Assembly (NCBI GenBank): GCA_035578175.1
Contig: JAQMRL010000006.1
Span: 66,940,001-67,004,000 of the forward strand
DNA: 64,000 nt
From: Catonia carolina
Lineage: Eukaryota > Arthropoda > Insecta > Hemiptera > Achilidae
Direction: 5' to 3'
The translations under genes were made by a program, and so were the position numbers. Shown in pieces: positions 21,886 to 33,606 of this stretch. The notes beneath the pieces were generated by a model that was not told where the DNA came from, made no database searches, and saw nothing but the letters and a program-made list of their open reading frames with translations. Positions within the stretch are counted from its first letter, which is position 1, and each line of letters opens with the position of its first letter.

Positions 21886-22858
21886 GTTCAGCCGCTCTAA
21901 GTTTGCTCCTACTGTCAACAAACCAAAACCAGCTACTACAGGGTGCACGCTAGAGTCCGTGACTTTATGGATGTCGTATTTCTATTAAGTTAACTGTTTT
22001 TTAAATTATAAGTACTTAAAGTACTAAAAAAATCAGTCGTGATATGATGTAGGCCTAACAATTTAATTTAGAAAAATACTTTAAAAAGTATTTTGTATTT
22101 AAATACTTTTGAAATTATTTAGTTGTTACTTTTTAATCAGCGTGTACACATTTAGATATAATGCGCATGCTCAGTGACGTCATTATTTGTTTACATTAGG
22201 AGCAAACTTAGAACGGCTGAACTGTAGATAAGAAAATTACAAACACTAACACTTTGTGATGAATTTATTAATTGAAAAATCCGTAATAGTAGGCCTACTA
22301 ATAGCAGTTCCCGCTTTTCTTGCACAAAATAAAACGACAATTTCAGGTTTTTTTAAAGACCTGGTTGATAATAAATTATTAAACATTTCCTTTAACCATG
22401 AATAACAATTATTTATTGCAACAATGGCCTTGGTTAATTACATTTTAAATTATTTAGATAAAGTAGATTTCAAAATTTTATAACATCTACAAATTAAGTT
22501 AATCTTAATCAAAAATTAAATGAATAGTACTGTACTTCACAAAAACTATGCATTCGATAATATCTTCATACCAAACGAATAGTACACACCCTACTGTAAT
22601 ATAAAAATTTGCTACACTTGTAGACCGTTTAGTACTAAACTGATTTCAATAACTACTTTGCTTCAATCGCTTTCATTTTACGGTGTCCAAAAACTGCCAT
22701 TACAAACTTAAGAGCCATGTTGTTTACATATATTTCAGAGCAAACACACTAAAGGAATCCGCGAAATTTTAATGATTTATTAACAGAAAAGGACATTACT
22801 TTGTCCGTTCTACGCTAGAATAATCCAGAAAACGAAAAACAAACAGAGATAACCTACA
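21886..22858. other. AT-rich sequence, no feature seen
   Basis: There are no open frames of note, tRNA-like folds or terminal repeats. Confidence 0.5.
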
Positions 22859-22895
22859 CAGTTCAATCTCGATTATCCGGTATTCGGATCAACCG
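22859..22895 (+). repeat. Possible pogo/Tigger-like terminal repeat
   Basis: CAGTTCAATCTCGATTATCC followed by GGTATTCGG resembles the termini of pogo-family elements. No matching inverted end is found, so this is at best an orphan end. Confidence 0.3.
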
Positions 22896-23292
22896 GCTCA
22901 TGATCATTTGGGATCGTGATAATGGGAACACATGCATCAACGCCAAAACAAAAGTAGCTTTACGGTCGCGAAAGGGAAAATATTTATTGTCTTTTGATGT
23001 AACATAATTGTAGGCGTGGCCGCTACTCTTGTATACCTGATTTTCTTGAAGGGTCATTATATAATATGTTTGTATGTATAATGTATATTGGAAAAACCCA
23101 TAATTTGGTGCAATCAGTACTGAATTTCTTGGGAATTTCCACGGTCTTACAACGATTACGGGATTTACGTGTAGCAAAAAAATTACCAGCATTATGTGGT
23201 AATATCTGAAAATAAGTTCGGCACATGCGTGCGCGCGCATGTACACGCCTATTTAATATACATACATACATACTTATATATATAAGTATGCA

Positions 23293-23388
23293 GACGATAC
23301 AATTCTGACCTTTTTCTACTAGAACCAATACAATTCTGACCCGGTCAGGATAGTTAATACAATTCTGCCCCGGTCAGAATTGTATGCT
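23293..23388. repeat. Iteron module TACAATTCTGACC with terminal palindrome
   Basis: Three direct copies of ATACAATTCTG followed by one inverted copy (GTCAGAATTGTAT). The last direct copy and the inverted one form a palindrome around CCCCGG. A related module with the same layout is at 52376-52490. It sits beside a short TA-rich microsatellite. Confidence 0.65.
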
Positions 23389-23439
23389 CTCTATATAATG
23401 TATACCTTACGATTTATTCTCATCTCTGCCTAATTTAAT

Positions 23440-23560
23440 TTAATTCATTCATTTAATTTTATTAATTAATTTATTTTATTTTATTAATTAATTGATTTTA
23501 TTTTATTAATTAAATTATTTTATTTTATTAATTAATTATTTAAATTCATTTTAATTTTAA
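23440..23560. repeat. AT minisatellite with TTAATTAATT palindromes
   Basis: Imperfect tandem units of about 25-30 bp built from TTTTATTTTATTAATTAATT. Non-coding. Confidence 0.75.
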
Positions 23561-23752
23561 TTTAAGAAGTTTTATGGTGTTTTTAATTCTTTTTAAGCTT
23601 TTAATTTTTCGACAACTGTATTTTTTTATATTATTAAAGTCGATAGTGGTATTTTGTATAGATTCGTTCGTCTAAATGTGCAAGTATAAAAAAAGAAATT
23701 TAACTACAATTTTACGTTTTCGGAAGCTGTTTTAGAATGGTAAAATAAATTA

Positions 23753-23790
23753 CAGTAGAGTCCCGCTAACCCGGACGGGACTTTTTTAAA
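23753..23790 (+). repeat. Orphan pogo/Tigger-like end
   Basis: TA followed by CAGTAGAGTCCCGCTAACCC, the familiar form of Tigger/pogo termini. No opposite end was found within the following kilobase. Confidence 0.35.
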
Positions 23791-23996
23791 TAAGGATTTC
23801 TTATAGAGCCTAAGAAAAAAGTACAAATTTTAATTGGTAGCTAATTTAAGCATTCCCGGATTATGAAATAAATTAGTTTTTGTACCATTAAATTTGAGGT
23901 TTCGTTTTAGTCTTTGTAATAATACGAGTAAAAATGAAATGAAATAAATTGCATTATTCAATTTCGAAAAGGTCTAATAACATTAGGCCTATTCTT

Positions 23997-24181
23997 TTTT
24001 TTTTAAATTTATTTAACGTCGCATCAACTGCAACGGTCATTAGCGACAACGTTGGGGTGAATCTGTATGCAATGTAGGATGAAATGATTTTTTGTAACGT
24101 ATGAAAATATGCCGTGCCTGAGTGGGATTCGAACCCAGGACCGCATGATGAGAGGCGAGCACGTTACTAACTGCGCCAATG
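23997..24181 (-). mobile_element. tRNA-headed SINE, minus strand
   Basis: Read on the minus strand, this has a tRNA-like head (GGCGCAGTTAGTAACGTGC as A-box region, TCCTGGGTTCGAATCCCA as B-box). Its body ends CGTTGCAGTTGATGCGACGT, the same tail family as the SINE at 21693, and it closes with poly-A. Perfect 13-bp duplications TAGGCCTATTCTT lie at 23984-23996 and 24182-24194. Confidence 0.92.
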
Positions 24182-24194
24182 TAGGCCTATTCTT

Positions 24195-25513
24195 GTTTTC
24201 AGCATAAATAGCTAGTTTTATCTCATTGTCCTGTTTAGAATTTAATTTTCTTGCTTCTTTGTCGTATTCTAAATTCAAAGTAATTACTGTATTTTTTCAG
24301 TATACTGTATGTATGCCTCCTTACTGTACAATTAATAAATTTGAAATTTTAATCGCAAAGGTGTTTCATTTTAATAATCTTTTATCGTAATTTGTTAGCT
24401 AACTAGGCTAGCTTAGACTAATACTAATGCTAACTAACCTCTATCCGTACTATTTCTACCGCCTTTTACGTAGCTGGAGCAGCTATCAGTTCTAATAGTA
24501 TATTCATAGGAACAACACTTCACTCAGCGCTGTAATTCACAAACAGCTGAAATGATCATTAAACAAATTAAAATTACCCGGAAACACATTTGGGACAAAC
24601 TTTATTCAAGTTTCACGGTAAATATTTGCACCCCAGTACCGGTACAAGCAAAATTACTCGCGCTCGATTTTTGACTATATTACAAAAAAGAGATTTCAAT
24701 CGCATTGAAAAGTAGTAAATATTTTTTCCTTATACCCTTCCCTCAAGAGTTATTCAAGGTCGAACATTTTGTGACTTTTACCCGAGAGAGATAGCCTGGA
24801 TCCGAATACACAGTTTTATTCAGCACAAAAATTGGTCAAAATCGATGTATAGTTTGATGGCACTTTGTGTGTAAATAAGCTAACTGGAAGCTGGGAAGCA
24901 TTTTTTATTCAAATCCGTTGGCAAAATCAATGTTCAGTATTACAAAGATTCATTGTCTTCGTATTTCTTAACGAATCGCATACTGACATTTTTTAACCAG
25001 CCGATCAAAGTGATATTCTCACAATTGTCCTTTAATAGGTACGTAAAATGGTCCGGTATCGTTTTGCCCCAACTACCCTTAAAACTGAGTTACAGCCCTT
25101 CAAATATTAATTGTAATTTTTTTTTTATTACTTTACACGACGTTTTCTATCAAATTACTGCCTGTAAGATACGAAATAAATTTTTGCTTATGTCTCCAGC
25201 TGCCGTTAAGGTCCATTTTTGTAGCTAGTGTCAGTAATCCTGTATTTGTTTTGTTTTCACCAAAAGTAGGCTACATCTACATTTTTCAAGTATTGCTTGC
25301 TGTATTGCATTGTAATCAGCCCAGTACTTACTACGAATTTATTTTCTTAGTGCTTAGTGTTTTTGGAATTATTGAAATATATTTCTTGAAATCGTGGACA
25401 TAGTTTGCATATGTTGCAAATATATTCAAAAGACATTGTAGTAAATCTGAAATCCCAAACGTAGATCGGGCACGCAGCAAATGCTTTAACTCCTGAGTAA
25501 TAATCTGCAGTCT
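24195..25513. other. Non-coding sequence
   Basis: No supported gene. The frame at 24953-25228 lacks protein-like character. Confidence 0.5.
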
Positions 25514-25517
25514 TTAA

Positions 25518-26662
25518 CCCTCTAAAGCGCGCGTGTGCGGTGTTTAGACCGCAAAATTTAATAATTGTTTCATTCCACGGATTTCCGCTTTAATTGCTGA
25601 CCAAGGGCTTAAGATATTCTTCAGTTATTATTTTTTGAATAACGTAGCGCTAATACCGCCTTCCTACTCCTCCCGGTTTTCACAACAGACAGTGTAAAGT
25701 GAGAACCCTCTGGCATAGCATCGTTCCTGCGGTCTAAACACCGCCACGCGCACAGTAATGTAAGTGAATATTTTTATTTGTCCTTTTATTTCTTATGTTT
25801 GTTCTTGCTTTATTTGCGTTATTTTATGTTATGAGTATTGTTTTCATATCGTATGTTAGTATGTATTTATATTTTTAGCTCATCCTTTTCCGTTGTAGTA
25901 CTGTTATTTATTTTTATTTCTATTTTTATTTTGTGATACGTGTGTTGATATATTACTACGAACTACTGCGGAATATTTGTTACAAGAAGGGCTAACATTC
26001 TTGGGTACACTGAAAAAAAATAAATTATTATTTATAAATTTATAAATAAAGGGAAGTTGGGTCCACGGTTTTTGGATTTCAATACGACAAGACACTTGTA
26101 TCTTACGTCCCGAAAAAGAAAAAAAGTAGTACTGCTACTATCAACGATGCATGATCTAAATGAGGTGGATCCAGACAGTAAGAAACCTGAAATAATCCTA
26201 GACTATAACTTGACAAAAGGTGGAGTCGACACTGTAGATCAACTGTGTTCGTTGTATTCAACAGCGAGGAAAACAAGAAGGTGGCCGCTTGTAGTATTTT
26301 TCCGAGAACTTGACATAGCTGGAATAAATTCGTTCAAAATCTTCCTAGCCAATAACAGAGAAAAAATTTTTGCGAGAAGAAACTATCTCACCAATCTCGC
26401 AATGAGCATGATGGAGCTAAATTTAAAAATTAGAGCTCAACTATGGTGTCTTCCCAAAGATATATCGTGTTTCCTATCGAAATACCGCGAGCCTCAGAAA
26501 GCTGTTTCTCAGAAGAAAGCTTGTTTTTTGTGCGGTAGTCATAAAAATTCAAAAACGGGTGTTACATGTGGTACATGCGGCAAAAATGTCTGCAAAAATC
26601 ACAGCCAACAAATTATTACCTGTGAGACTTGCATTGGAGGTGCTTCTGATGACGACAGCTAA
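25518..26662 (+). mobile_element. piggyBac element, internally deleted
   Basis: A TTAA target (25514-25517) is followed by CCCTCTAAAGCGCGCG, a piggyBac-type terminus. About 25 bp of the end (25527-25552) recurs in inverted form at 25729-25753 as a subterminal inverted repeat. Only the transposase C-terminus remains downstream. I could not find the right-hand terminus, which may lie beyond 26662 or be lost. Confidence 0.75.
26057..26662 (+). pseudogene. piggyBac transposase, C-terminal third
   Basis: The open frame has no ATG at its start; the first Met is at 26147. It contains KKPEIILDYNLTKGGVDTVD, which carries the last catalytic Asp residues, then RKTRRWPLVVFF and INSFKIF. It ends with a Cys-rich domain (CFLCG, CGTCGKNVC, CETC) that binds zinc and recognises the element ends. 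The N-terminal two-thirds, including the first two catalytic Asp residues, is missing. It therefore cannot catalyse transposition, although the DNA-binding domain is intact. The stop TAA is at about 26660. Confidence 0.92.
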
Positions 26663-27744
26663 CTCCTTTTATTTTTTTCAAAATTATGTTTAAGTTTTAC
26701 TGTATGTGTGTATGTAATTGTCATTTATAAAAAAATATATAGTTTTATTGTACATGTGTTTGTAATTTTATTGTCATTTATAAATAAATGTAGATAATAA
26801 ATCAAGAAAGACACTTAAAAAATAATGGTTTGAAATTCTGTATTATTTTTATTATAGTTTACTTGTAATGTTTATGTATTTTGTTTAAATGTTTGCGTAT
26901 TGACTTAATTATGCTTATGATAATTAATATATGTTGTATTATTAAATTTATAAACAGCTTCATAAAAAATGTTAGAATTATTTGGTAAAATGAAAACAAA
27001 ATTTTACTTTTCAATCAGTGTATCAAAATAAACAATCACTTTATTACTGATAAAAATGATGTAACATGAAAATAAAATTAATAATAAGAGAAAATAAACA
27101 AAAACTAATAGTATTATTTATAGTTAATTATAGCACATGCATCATCAAAAAAATAACAAAGTTTACAAAAAAATAACTGGTAACCATCCGTTAATCTTAA
27201 CTTACAAAAGGCCAAATGTTTTCTTTAAATTGCAGCATTCTACGTATTTTTATGCAGATCAAACCCGTGTATTTACTTTTTGTCGTAGTCTGTTTAGTTT
27301 GTTTTTAAATTGAGTGAGTTTTTAAAATGAGGGAGCTTCGTGTTAACATTGGCCGCCTATTTTGTTGTTGGTCTTGAAAAAAGTGGTTTAACTATTGTTA
27401 TCCGGTACTCTGCTGCATCTAGATTCCGAGAAAAATAGTATTTATTTTTTTATACCTTATCGGTGCCACATTTACTATGTGGGCAGAATAGGCAGTGCGA
27501 AAGGTCCCCACCAATAAAAATATTTTCCTCGAAAGTTAGTTTTATAAAAAATGAGATGAAAAATAAAAGATCTGTAGGTACTACGAATGAAAATTTACAA
27601 TTTATTTCGGTAGAGTTTCAAGCTGACAGTTAAGGTAATCTAAACGGCTAAAATAATAATACATTTTTTATTAAAAACAAAGAAGAAAATAGCTGGGGTG
27701 AAAGTTATGTGACAGTCTGTATACCTATTTTTGTGGGACAGTAA
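26663..27744. other. AT-rich sequence without a supported feature
   Basis: It includes the probable unseen right end of the piggyBac remnant. Nothing else was identified. Confidence 0.4.
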
Positions 27745-28350
27745 TTTTTTCAAATTTTTAGTTCATAAATAAACGTAAAAACGTTTTCTCCTAACGGCTC
27801 CTACGATTTTTTTTAAATCGCCTTATTTGCTACATTTTTTATGATCTACAAGATAGGGTAAGCCCCAAGTCTGCCAAAACTCTTGGGAAGACTTCTCTCG
27901 TAGAAAAATGGTTTTTTTGCCTTAATATGCATTTTAGAGCAAAAGTGCATATAATCAGTTGTAGAGCATTAAAAACCCTACAACTTTTCTTTCAAACATG
28001 TTTTTGTACAACTCTTACAAAAAAATAGGTTAGCAGCGATTAAGTGGTTTTCTGTTTTTTCATGAAAATCTGTAAAAAGTGCATTTTTTTAAAGCTTGCG
28101 GCCTTAGTATGCATTTATGACAAAGTATAAAATAAAAGTTGGAGGACGGTAAAAAACCTACAACTGTTATTTTAAACACTTTTTTTACAACACTTAGTTT
28201 AGCGTCAATTAGTGATTTTCTGTATTTTTAAGTTCTCCAGTGGTTGATTTTCATTTTCCGTCGTTCACTCATGATTAAACATAGGTTTTATGGTTCATTA
28301 TTTGCATTGGCAAGTGAAAGTCATGTAAGTGTTTTACACCTGATTTTTTA
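27745..28350 (-). mobile_element. R1 repeat family, copy C (inverted, partial)
   Basis: The reverse complement of R1. It ends on the right with GCATTGGCAAGTGAAAGTCA and GTGTTTTACACCTGATTTT, matching the R1 5' end. Modules ACTCTTACAAAAAAATAGGT and AACACTTAGTTTAGCG match the R1 interior. The CA-tract end is lacking. Confidence 0.65.
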
Positions 28351-28744
28351 AGTACTTTGCTTGATATTTTCTTTATTTTTGTAACGAATTTACATATTAT
28401 ATTGCAGTAATCTAATTAGGTCCTGTATTAGTTAAGTACAATAGCAGTAGGCCAACATGCGAAGGACAGATTTTTACAAAATCACATTACGACGTTCTAC
28501 ATCTGAAAAAATGGAGAGACTACGCAGTGTTACTGTGTAACAAACACACAAAAAATACAAGTTATATTAAATTGTAGACAGGCTTCAATCGCTGACGCTA
28601 TACTGTTGGAACAATAGCAAAGGTTTAGGAAAGGGCCGACAACAACGGACGGAGTATTCACTCTCAAACAAATTTTAGAAAAGAGAGTATAATTCAACCT
28701 GGAAACACACCCAGGTTTTGTAGATTTCGATAAGGCATTTGACA

Positions 28745-29480
28745 ATTCTGACGTGACCTTTGTTTACACATTCTTGAAGTACTCCGGCTGAGAACAAAAA
28801 AGGTCCGATACACTTTTTAGCTACGACCAACCATTTAAAAGATGAAAATTACGCCCTCCTCCTAGGAAGAGGGCAGGTATAAAATTTTTTGAAGCAAGTC
28901 GTTCCTATTTGTTTTTAACGCCAAACGAAATGCTGTTAAAAGATTTTTCGTATTTTGAAAATTTTCAAAATTTTGGAGGGGCGTAGCATAGGGGTCCGGA
29001 CGAAAGATTTCAAAAATTTTTTCTCGTGTTTCGGTATTAAGATGAACACGTTCCACAACAAAAATTTTGACTCAAAACTATTTTGGAGGCGCAAGAAAAA
29101 TCACTTGAAACTCGGATGCACAAAAGTCAAAATTTGTTTTTTTGAATTTTTGCAACCAAGGGTAAACATACAGCACTTTTGATTATATATTCTTAAAGTA
29201 CTTCGGCAGGGGAACAAAAAAGGTTGTATACACTTTTTAGGTCCGGTGAACCGTTAAGGAGATAAAAACCACCCCTCCCCCAACCTAAGAGGGGTGTTTT
29301 TTGAAAAATTTTAAGAAAACAAATTTTTCTGTACTTTTAACGCCAAACGAGGTGCTTGTAAAACATTTCGATAATTTTGAAAATTTCAAAAATTTTGGGG
29401 GCGTAGGACCGACCCCTCACGGGTCCGGGACCTTAGATTTTAAAAAAATTTCCGTACTTCCGGTCGGGAGGGTAGGTTGT
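28745..29480. repeat. Two-unit ~430-bp diverged tandem repeat
   Basis: Units starting near 28760 and 29185 share ordered blocks: TTCTTGAAGTACTCCGGC / TTCTTAAAGTACTTCGGC, GAACAAAAAAGGT, ACACTTTTTAG, TTTTTAACGCCAAACGA and GGGGCGTAG. They look about 75% alike. Short open frames in them are unrecognised. It resembles part of a satellite. Confidence 0.65.
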
Positions 29481-29489
29481 CGCGAAAAA

Positions 29490-29511
29490 AAAGCTGTGGT
29501 CGGACCACAGC
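29490..29511. repeat. Near-perfect palindrome
   Basis: Two 10-nt arms (AGCTGTGGTC and GACCACAGCT) flank a single G, giving a potential cruciform or hairpin in a GC-rich pocket (29460-29560). Confidence 0.7.
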
Positions 29512-29579
29512 TGATCGCGGACGCGATTAGCTACTTAAGGGTGCGCTCTACCTCTGCCGCGCCGCTCAATGTAAGGGTT

Positions 29580-30227
29580 TAGATGATTACAACTAACTCG
29601 GTTGTTATGCAAGTCATAATTAAAGATTGACATGCATTTTAAAGATTATAATATGCTCTATTTACCAGTTAAAATTTTTTGTATGAGCATTAAATTTAAG
29701 CTTTAAAAAATTAAAGTAAAACTCTTAAAGTTGTAAAGTTTTCTAAAATTATTTGTTAAGATAGGAAGGTATTTGTCGCAAATTAATCTGTATCAGTAAA
29801 AAGAATATCTCTTTTAGATTCTAAATATACAAACTTTAACGTGTTTACTTGTTTATCAGCGGCGATGTATTGCAATCGAAAAAACCTTTACAAGCACAAA
29901 TTTTTCAGCCGTTCAATAGCGTTCCGAGTTGACAGTTACGGAACTACTTACGCATAATGCTTTCTGTCACCAAGGTCATTTCCCCTTAACGTGTTTTCAT
30001 TTCTAGATCATACAGAGTTGCCGGGTCGTGTAATAGTCTCATGTAGAGTGTTTGTTAGTATGTTTTGACAGAATTAAAATTAATCACTCTCCCAACCCAA
30101 ACAAAGATTAATTTCAATTCATTATGAAAACGATAATATTGTTCGTATAGAAAAAATATATGGTTGGCCTACAGATTGTTATTTCTGTGTTAAGTTGTTA
30201 TTGTTCGGATAGCAAAATTCTTTAATT
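29580..30227. other. AT-rich intergenic sequence
   Basis: Nothing recognised. Confidence 0.5.
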
Positions 30228-30640
30228 TTTAAATACTACTCTCGTGCCTTTTTATACGCTCCTTTTTACTCTCTTGCTCTGTATGAATATATAGGAAAGG
30301 AGAGTATCGTTATGTCGATTTTCCGAAAATATATTTAACCGAATGTATACGTTTTCAAGCCCCCTGAACCCAAAATTCAGTTTTCAGCGATTGGTCTGTG
30401 AGTGTGTGTGTGTGTATTTGTGTGGGCGCGCGTGTATGAACAAAATATTGCAAGAACGGAATAACTTACCAAGTTGAAACTTGGAACTTAAATTAGGTAC
30501 CACTAGAGGATCCAACGCAAGAATTTTAACGAAAATCGGTCAACCGGAAGTAGTAGTTTATTTGTGAAATTTTTCACTATTTTGCAATTTTCTGAACAAC
30601 TGTTCCTAAAAAATTTTTGAAGTGAAAACTTCTCTGTAGG
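30228..30640 (-). mobile_element. R1 repeat family, copy D (3' part, inverted)
   Basis: The reverse complement of the R1 3' end: TACTCTCTTGCTCTG, ATGAATATATAGG, CAGCGATTGGTCTGTGAGTG, a TG tract (about 30398-30430), then TTGAAACTTGGAACTTAAAT and CGGTCAACCGGAAGTAGTAG. It ends abruptly near 30640. Confidence 0.7.
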
Positions 30641-30729
30641 CACGTTGGGTGAATATAGTTTTGGATGGGTAAAATCTTACAGCTATCTGAAGCTTTATAT
30701 CCAGTTTGTAATCAAATGTAGAGAATAAG

Positions 30730-30800
30730 CAAGGTTAGCTCAATGGTACACTGCTCGCCTACCACGCGGGCGGCATGAGATCGATTCCTGGTCGGTGTAT
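30730..30800 (+). repeat. tRNA-Gly-like sequence (decayed)
   Basis: GGTTAGCTCAATGGTACA (A-box) and an anticodon stem-loop CTCGC-CTACCAC-GCGGG (anticodon ACC) are intact. The T-arm (GAGATCGATTCCTGG) no longer pairs well. It is a tRNA pseudogene or an orphan SINE head. Confidence 0.6.
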
Positions 30801-31549
30801 TTAATTTTTTTAACATATGTAACCGAGATATTCGTACCTTTTTTGTTGAGATTAATATTATATTTATTTTACAAAACGCTTAAGTTTTTAACAAAATTAC
30901 GTGAAGAGACTGAACACTTGCTCCGTTCAAGCTATCACTACATAAAATATAATATTGTATCAAGTTTATTTCTATTCTGATAAAGTTATATTACAAATAA
31001 AGTTAGTTACAATTTTGCTCTGATTGGACTTCTTCATTGTCCGTATTCTATGAATGAAACAATGGATTTATGAAAACTGAAATATCTTGTTATATAAAAT
31101 AATATAAATGAACTTCAAAATCGAATTTATTTAAATATCTAGAAAAAGCTTCGTCAAGCATTGTTCCGCATTTCGTTGTGATTTAATTTGAATCATTTAC
31201 ATAATTAACCTGAATTTTTATTTCAAAAAATTTATTAAAGCCTTTGATTTTTTTTTTGAAAAATCCACATTCTCCACTCAAAATATTGTTATGTATTAGG
31301 TACCTACGTAGTTAGATAACGAAAGTTCGACAATACCTGTTGAACATTTGTCTTAATCCTTTCTCTTGTTATGGGTTATAAAGTAACAAATTCGGGTTTC
31401 CCCATTAAGGAGTTTAATAAAAAAAATGAGAGACAAAAACCTTCACTTAGATACGATTAGACAACATAAACCTACCACGACGGCTGAGGTCGCGTGTTAA
31501 AACTATAAACTCATATAAGTTTTCACTTCTATCGGGTGGTCATAAGCAC

Positions 31550-31640
31550 GTGGATTTTTTTTAATCGCCTCGTTTACTACATTTTATATAGGTACTCTAC
31601 AAAGAAGTGTAAGCCCCATGTTTGCTAAAATTCTTGGGTA
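31550..31640 (-). repeat. R1 fragment
   Basis: AATCGCCTCGTTTACTAC and the words TAAGCCCCATG, AATTCTTGGG match the reverse complement of the R1 interior (AGTAAACCAGGCGATTT). It lies directly left of a SINE that probably inserted into it. Confidence 0.5.
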
Positions 31641-31649
31641 GGCTACCCA

Positions 31650-31810
31650 TACGTGAGGTGTGGGTAGCGCGTTAGCCTACTAAGCGGAGGTCCCGGGTTC
31701 GATTCCCGGCTAGGGTCTGAAGATTATTTCGTGCCAAAACCCATCATAACAGTTTTTTAACCCACCGTAGTCCCTAATGATCAAGCTGTTGATGTGACTT
31801 TAAACTAACA
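31650..31810 (+). mobile_element. tRNA-headed SINE
   Basis: The B-box GGTCCCGGGTTCGATTCCC and tail words CCACCGTAGTCCCTAATGATC and GTTGATGTGACTTTAAACTA match the SINE at 21693. The 5' part of the head is less well conserved. It is inserted among R1 fragments. Confidence 0.8.
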
Positions 31811-31814
31811 AAAA

Positions 31815-32530
31815 CTGAAAACATAACCAAATTTTAATCATGAATGAATAATGCAAATGAAAACCAACCTCAGTTTAGCTTAATACTACGGAAAAATTAC
31901 TGTTTCACGCTAAACTAGGCTCTGTACAAGAAAAATGCTTGAAATAAAATTTGTAAAGTCACTTTGTAGGTTTGTGGTTTTGTAGTTTTTTAATTTTCTA
32001 CAAATTTGATTATAGCCACTTTTGTTGTAAATTTTTGTCATACTAAGGCTAAAATCGTAAAATATTCAATTTTTTACAAATCTTGATAGAAAAAAAACAG
32101 AAAATCACTAATTACCTCTAAACTAGGGATTATACAAAAAACAATTCAAATAAAAGTTGTAGGTTTTTAAATGTTCTACACCTTTGATTATATATATTTT
32201 TGCCATAGTATGCACATTAAGTTCGCAATCTTAAATTTTAGTTTAGCGGCAATTACTGATTTTCTGGTTTTTTCATCAAAATTGATTGCGGCCTTATTAT
32301 GCATTTTATAAGAAAAAAGTATGTAATAAAAGTGACAGGAAATCAAAAACCTACAACTTTAATTATACGCATTTTACTCTACAGAAGTAGATTTTCATTT
32401 TGCGTCATTCCCTCATTAAAATTAGATTGTTTTTCATCTTACTTTGTTCAGTCTTGATTAAACAAAGGTTATATTGTTCCTTATTTACATTGAAAGGAAA
32501 AGTCGTGTGAGTGTTTCACACCAGATTTTT
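31815..32530. mobile_element. R1 inverted dimer (copy E)
   Basis: 31815-32225 reads as R1 in the plus orientation (AACATAACCAAATTTTAATC, CAGTTTAGCTTAATACT, CGCTAAACTAGGCTCTGTAC). From about 32230 the sequence continues as R1 in the minus orientation, ending GTCGTGTGAGTGTTTCACAC at 32530. The two arms face each other and would fold back on themselves. Confidence 0.6.
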
Positions 32531-32539
32531 TATTTAATT

Positions 32540-33600
32540 TTGTAATATATGCCGCTGGCTTTAGAAATAGATTAGATCAGTAGATAGATTAGATCTCATT
32601 ATATAGATTTAAACAACCTGCATTACGGATTGAAAAAAATTCTTGTTACGTTTTTCGATATATCCTACAACGTCGAATTAGGCTAATTCTCGAAATAAAC
32701 ACAAATAAGAGGATGTTACTACTTTATTAATCTCAGATCTGTAACAAAATCTTTACGTAGGTAATATAAAAACATTTATTTTGCAGAATACTTTTTCTAG
32801 TAAATTATATACTGATCTTTGTTTGGTTTATTGGAACAGTGCAGGCACCTTTTGCTACGGGCTCGCCTTTATGATAGATACCTCTCATTGTCGATTTTTC
32901 CGATTAGCTAGTGTTCACCGCGTGGCAATTACTTGCTATTTTGACAGGTGCAAATTACCGTGTTGGGTGGTTGTTGTTGAATTTGTTTGTATTTGAACTA
33001 ATATGCCGGGTGATCAAAGGAAAAGGAACTAACAGTATAGGCATATCGGCTAATCGAAATAGTCGCAAACGACAATTTAAAAAATTATTTTATCAGGTAC
33101 AAGGCAACTACATGTGACCAGAAGAAAGTATGGCCTCTTTGTTGGATGGACCCCAATTGATATTTCGGTTAAGAAGATAAATCGAGATGACCTATTCTGG
33201 GAGAAGAAAATGATTCAGCCTCTGAAATCCTTTTGTATGAAATATGTTCTTCCAGAGCTGATCGACCCTTGAATCCCACGATGATTTCCTGCAAGTGAGA
33301 GAGAGCGAGCGAGCGAGAGACAGAGAGAGAGAGAGAGTGTGAGAGTCTCTTTCATATATTCACTTTTCCCGGCACAGAAATCAAATTTCCAGTAAATCGC
33401 TGTTCATAAAAATTTAATATTACATAGGTATTATTACGTGCAATATGATTGTTAACGAACTATAATTATTTTAGTATTAGGTAGCATCGTAGAAGCCGAA
33501 TCTAGAATAGAGTTAGCTTTCAAAAATCATATTATCACCTTTTTAATGCTTGTATTTTTTTAATATTTACAAGTACTATTGCGGTGCGCACCGATTAATC
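32540..33600. other. Intergenic sequence with a GA microsatellite
   Basis: A (GA)n tract of about 50 bp lies at 33297-33350 (GAGAGAGAGCGAGCGAG...). Short open frames at 32781-33117 have no recognised domain. Otherwise nothing is seen. Confidence 0.5.
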
Positions 33601-33606
33601 AGGTAA

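Noticed and set aside
30730..30800. Functional tRNA-Gly (ACC) gene
   Set aside because: The T-arm does not pair and there is no T-run terminator.
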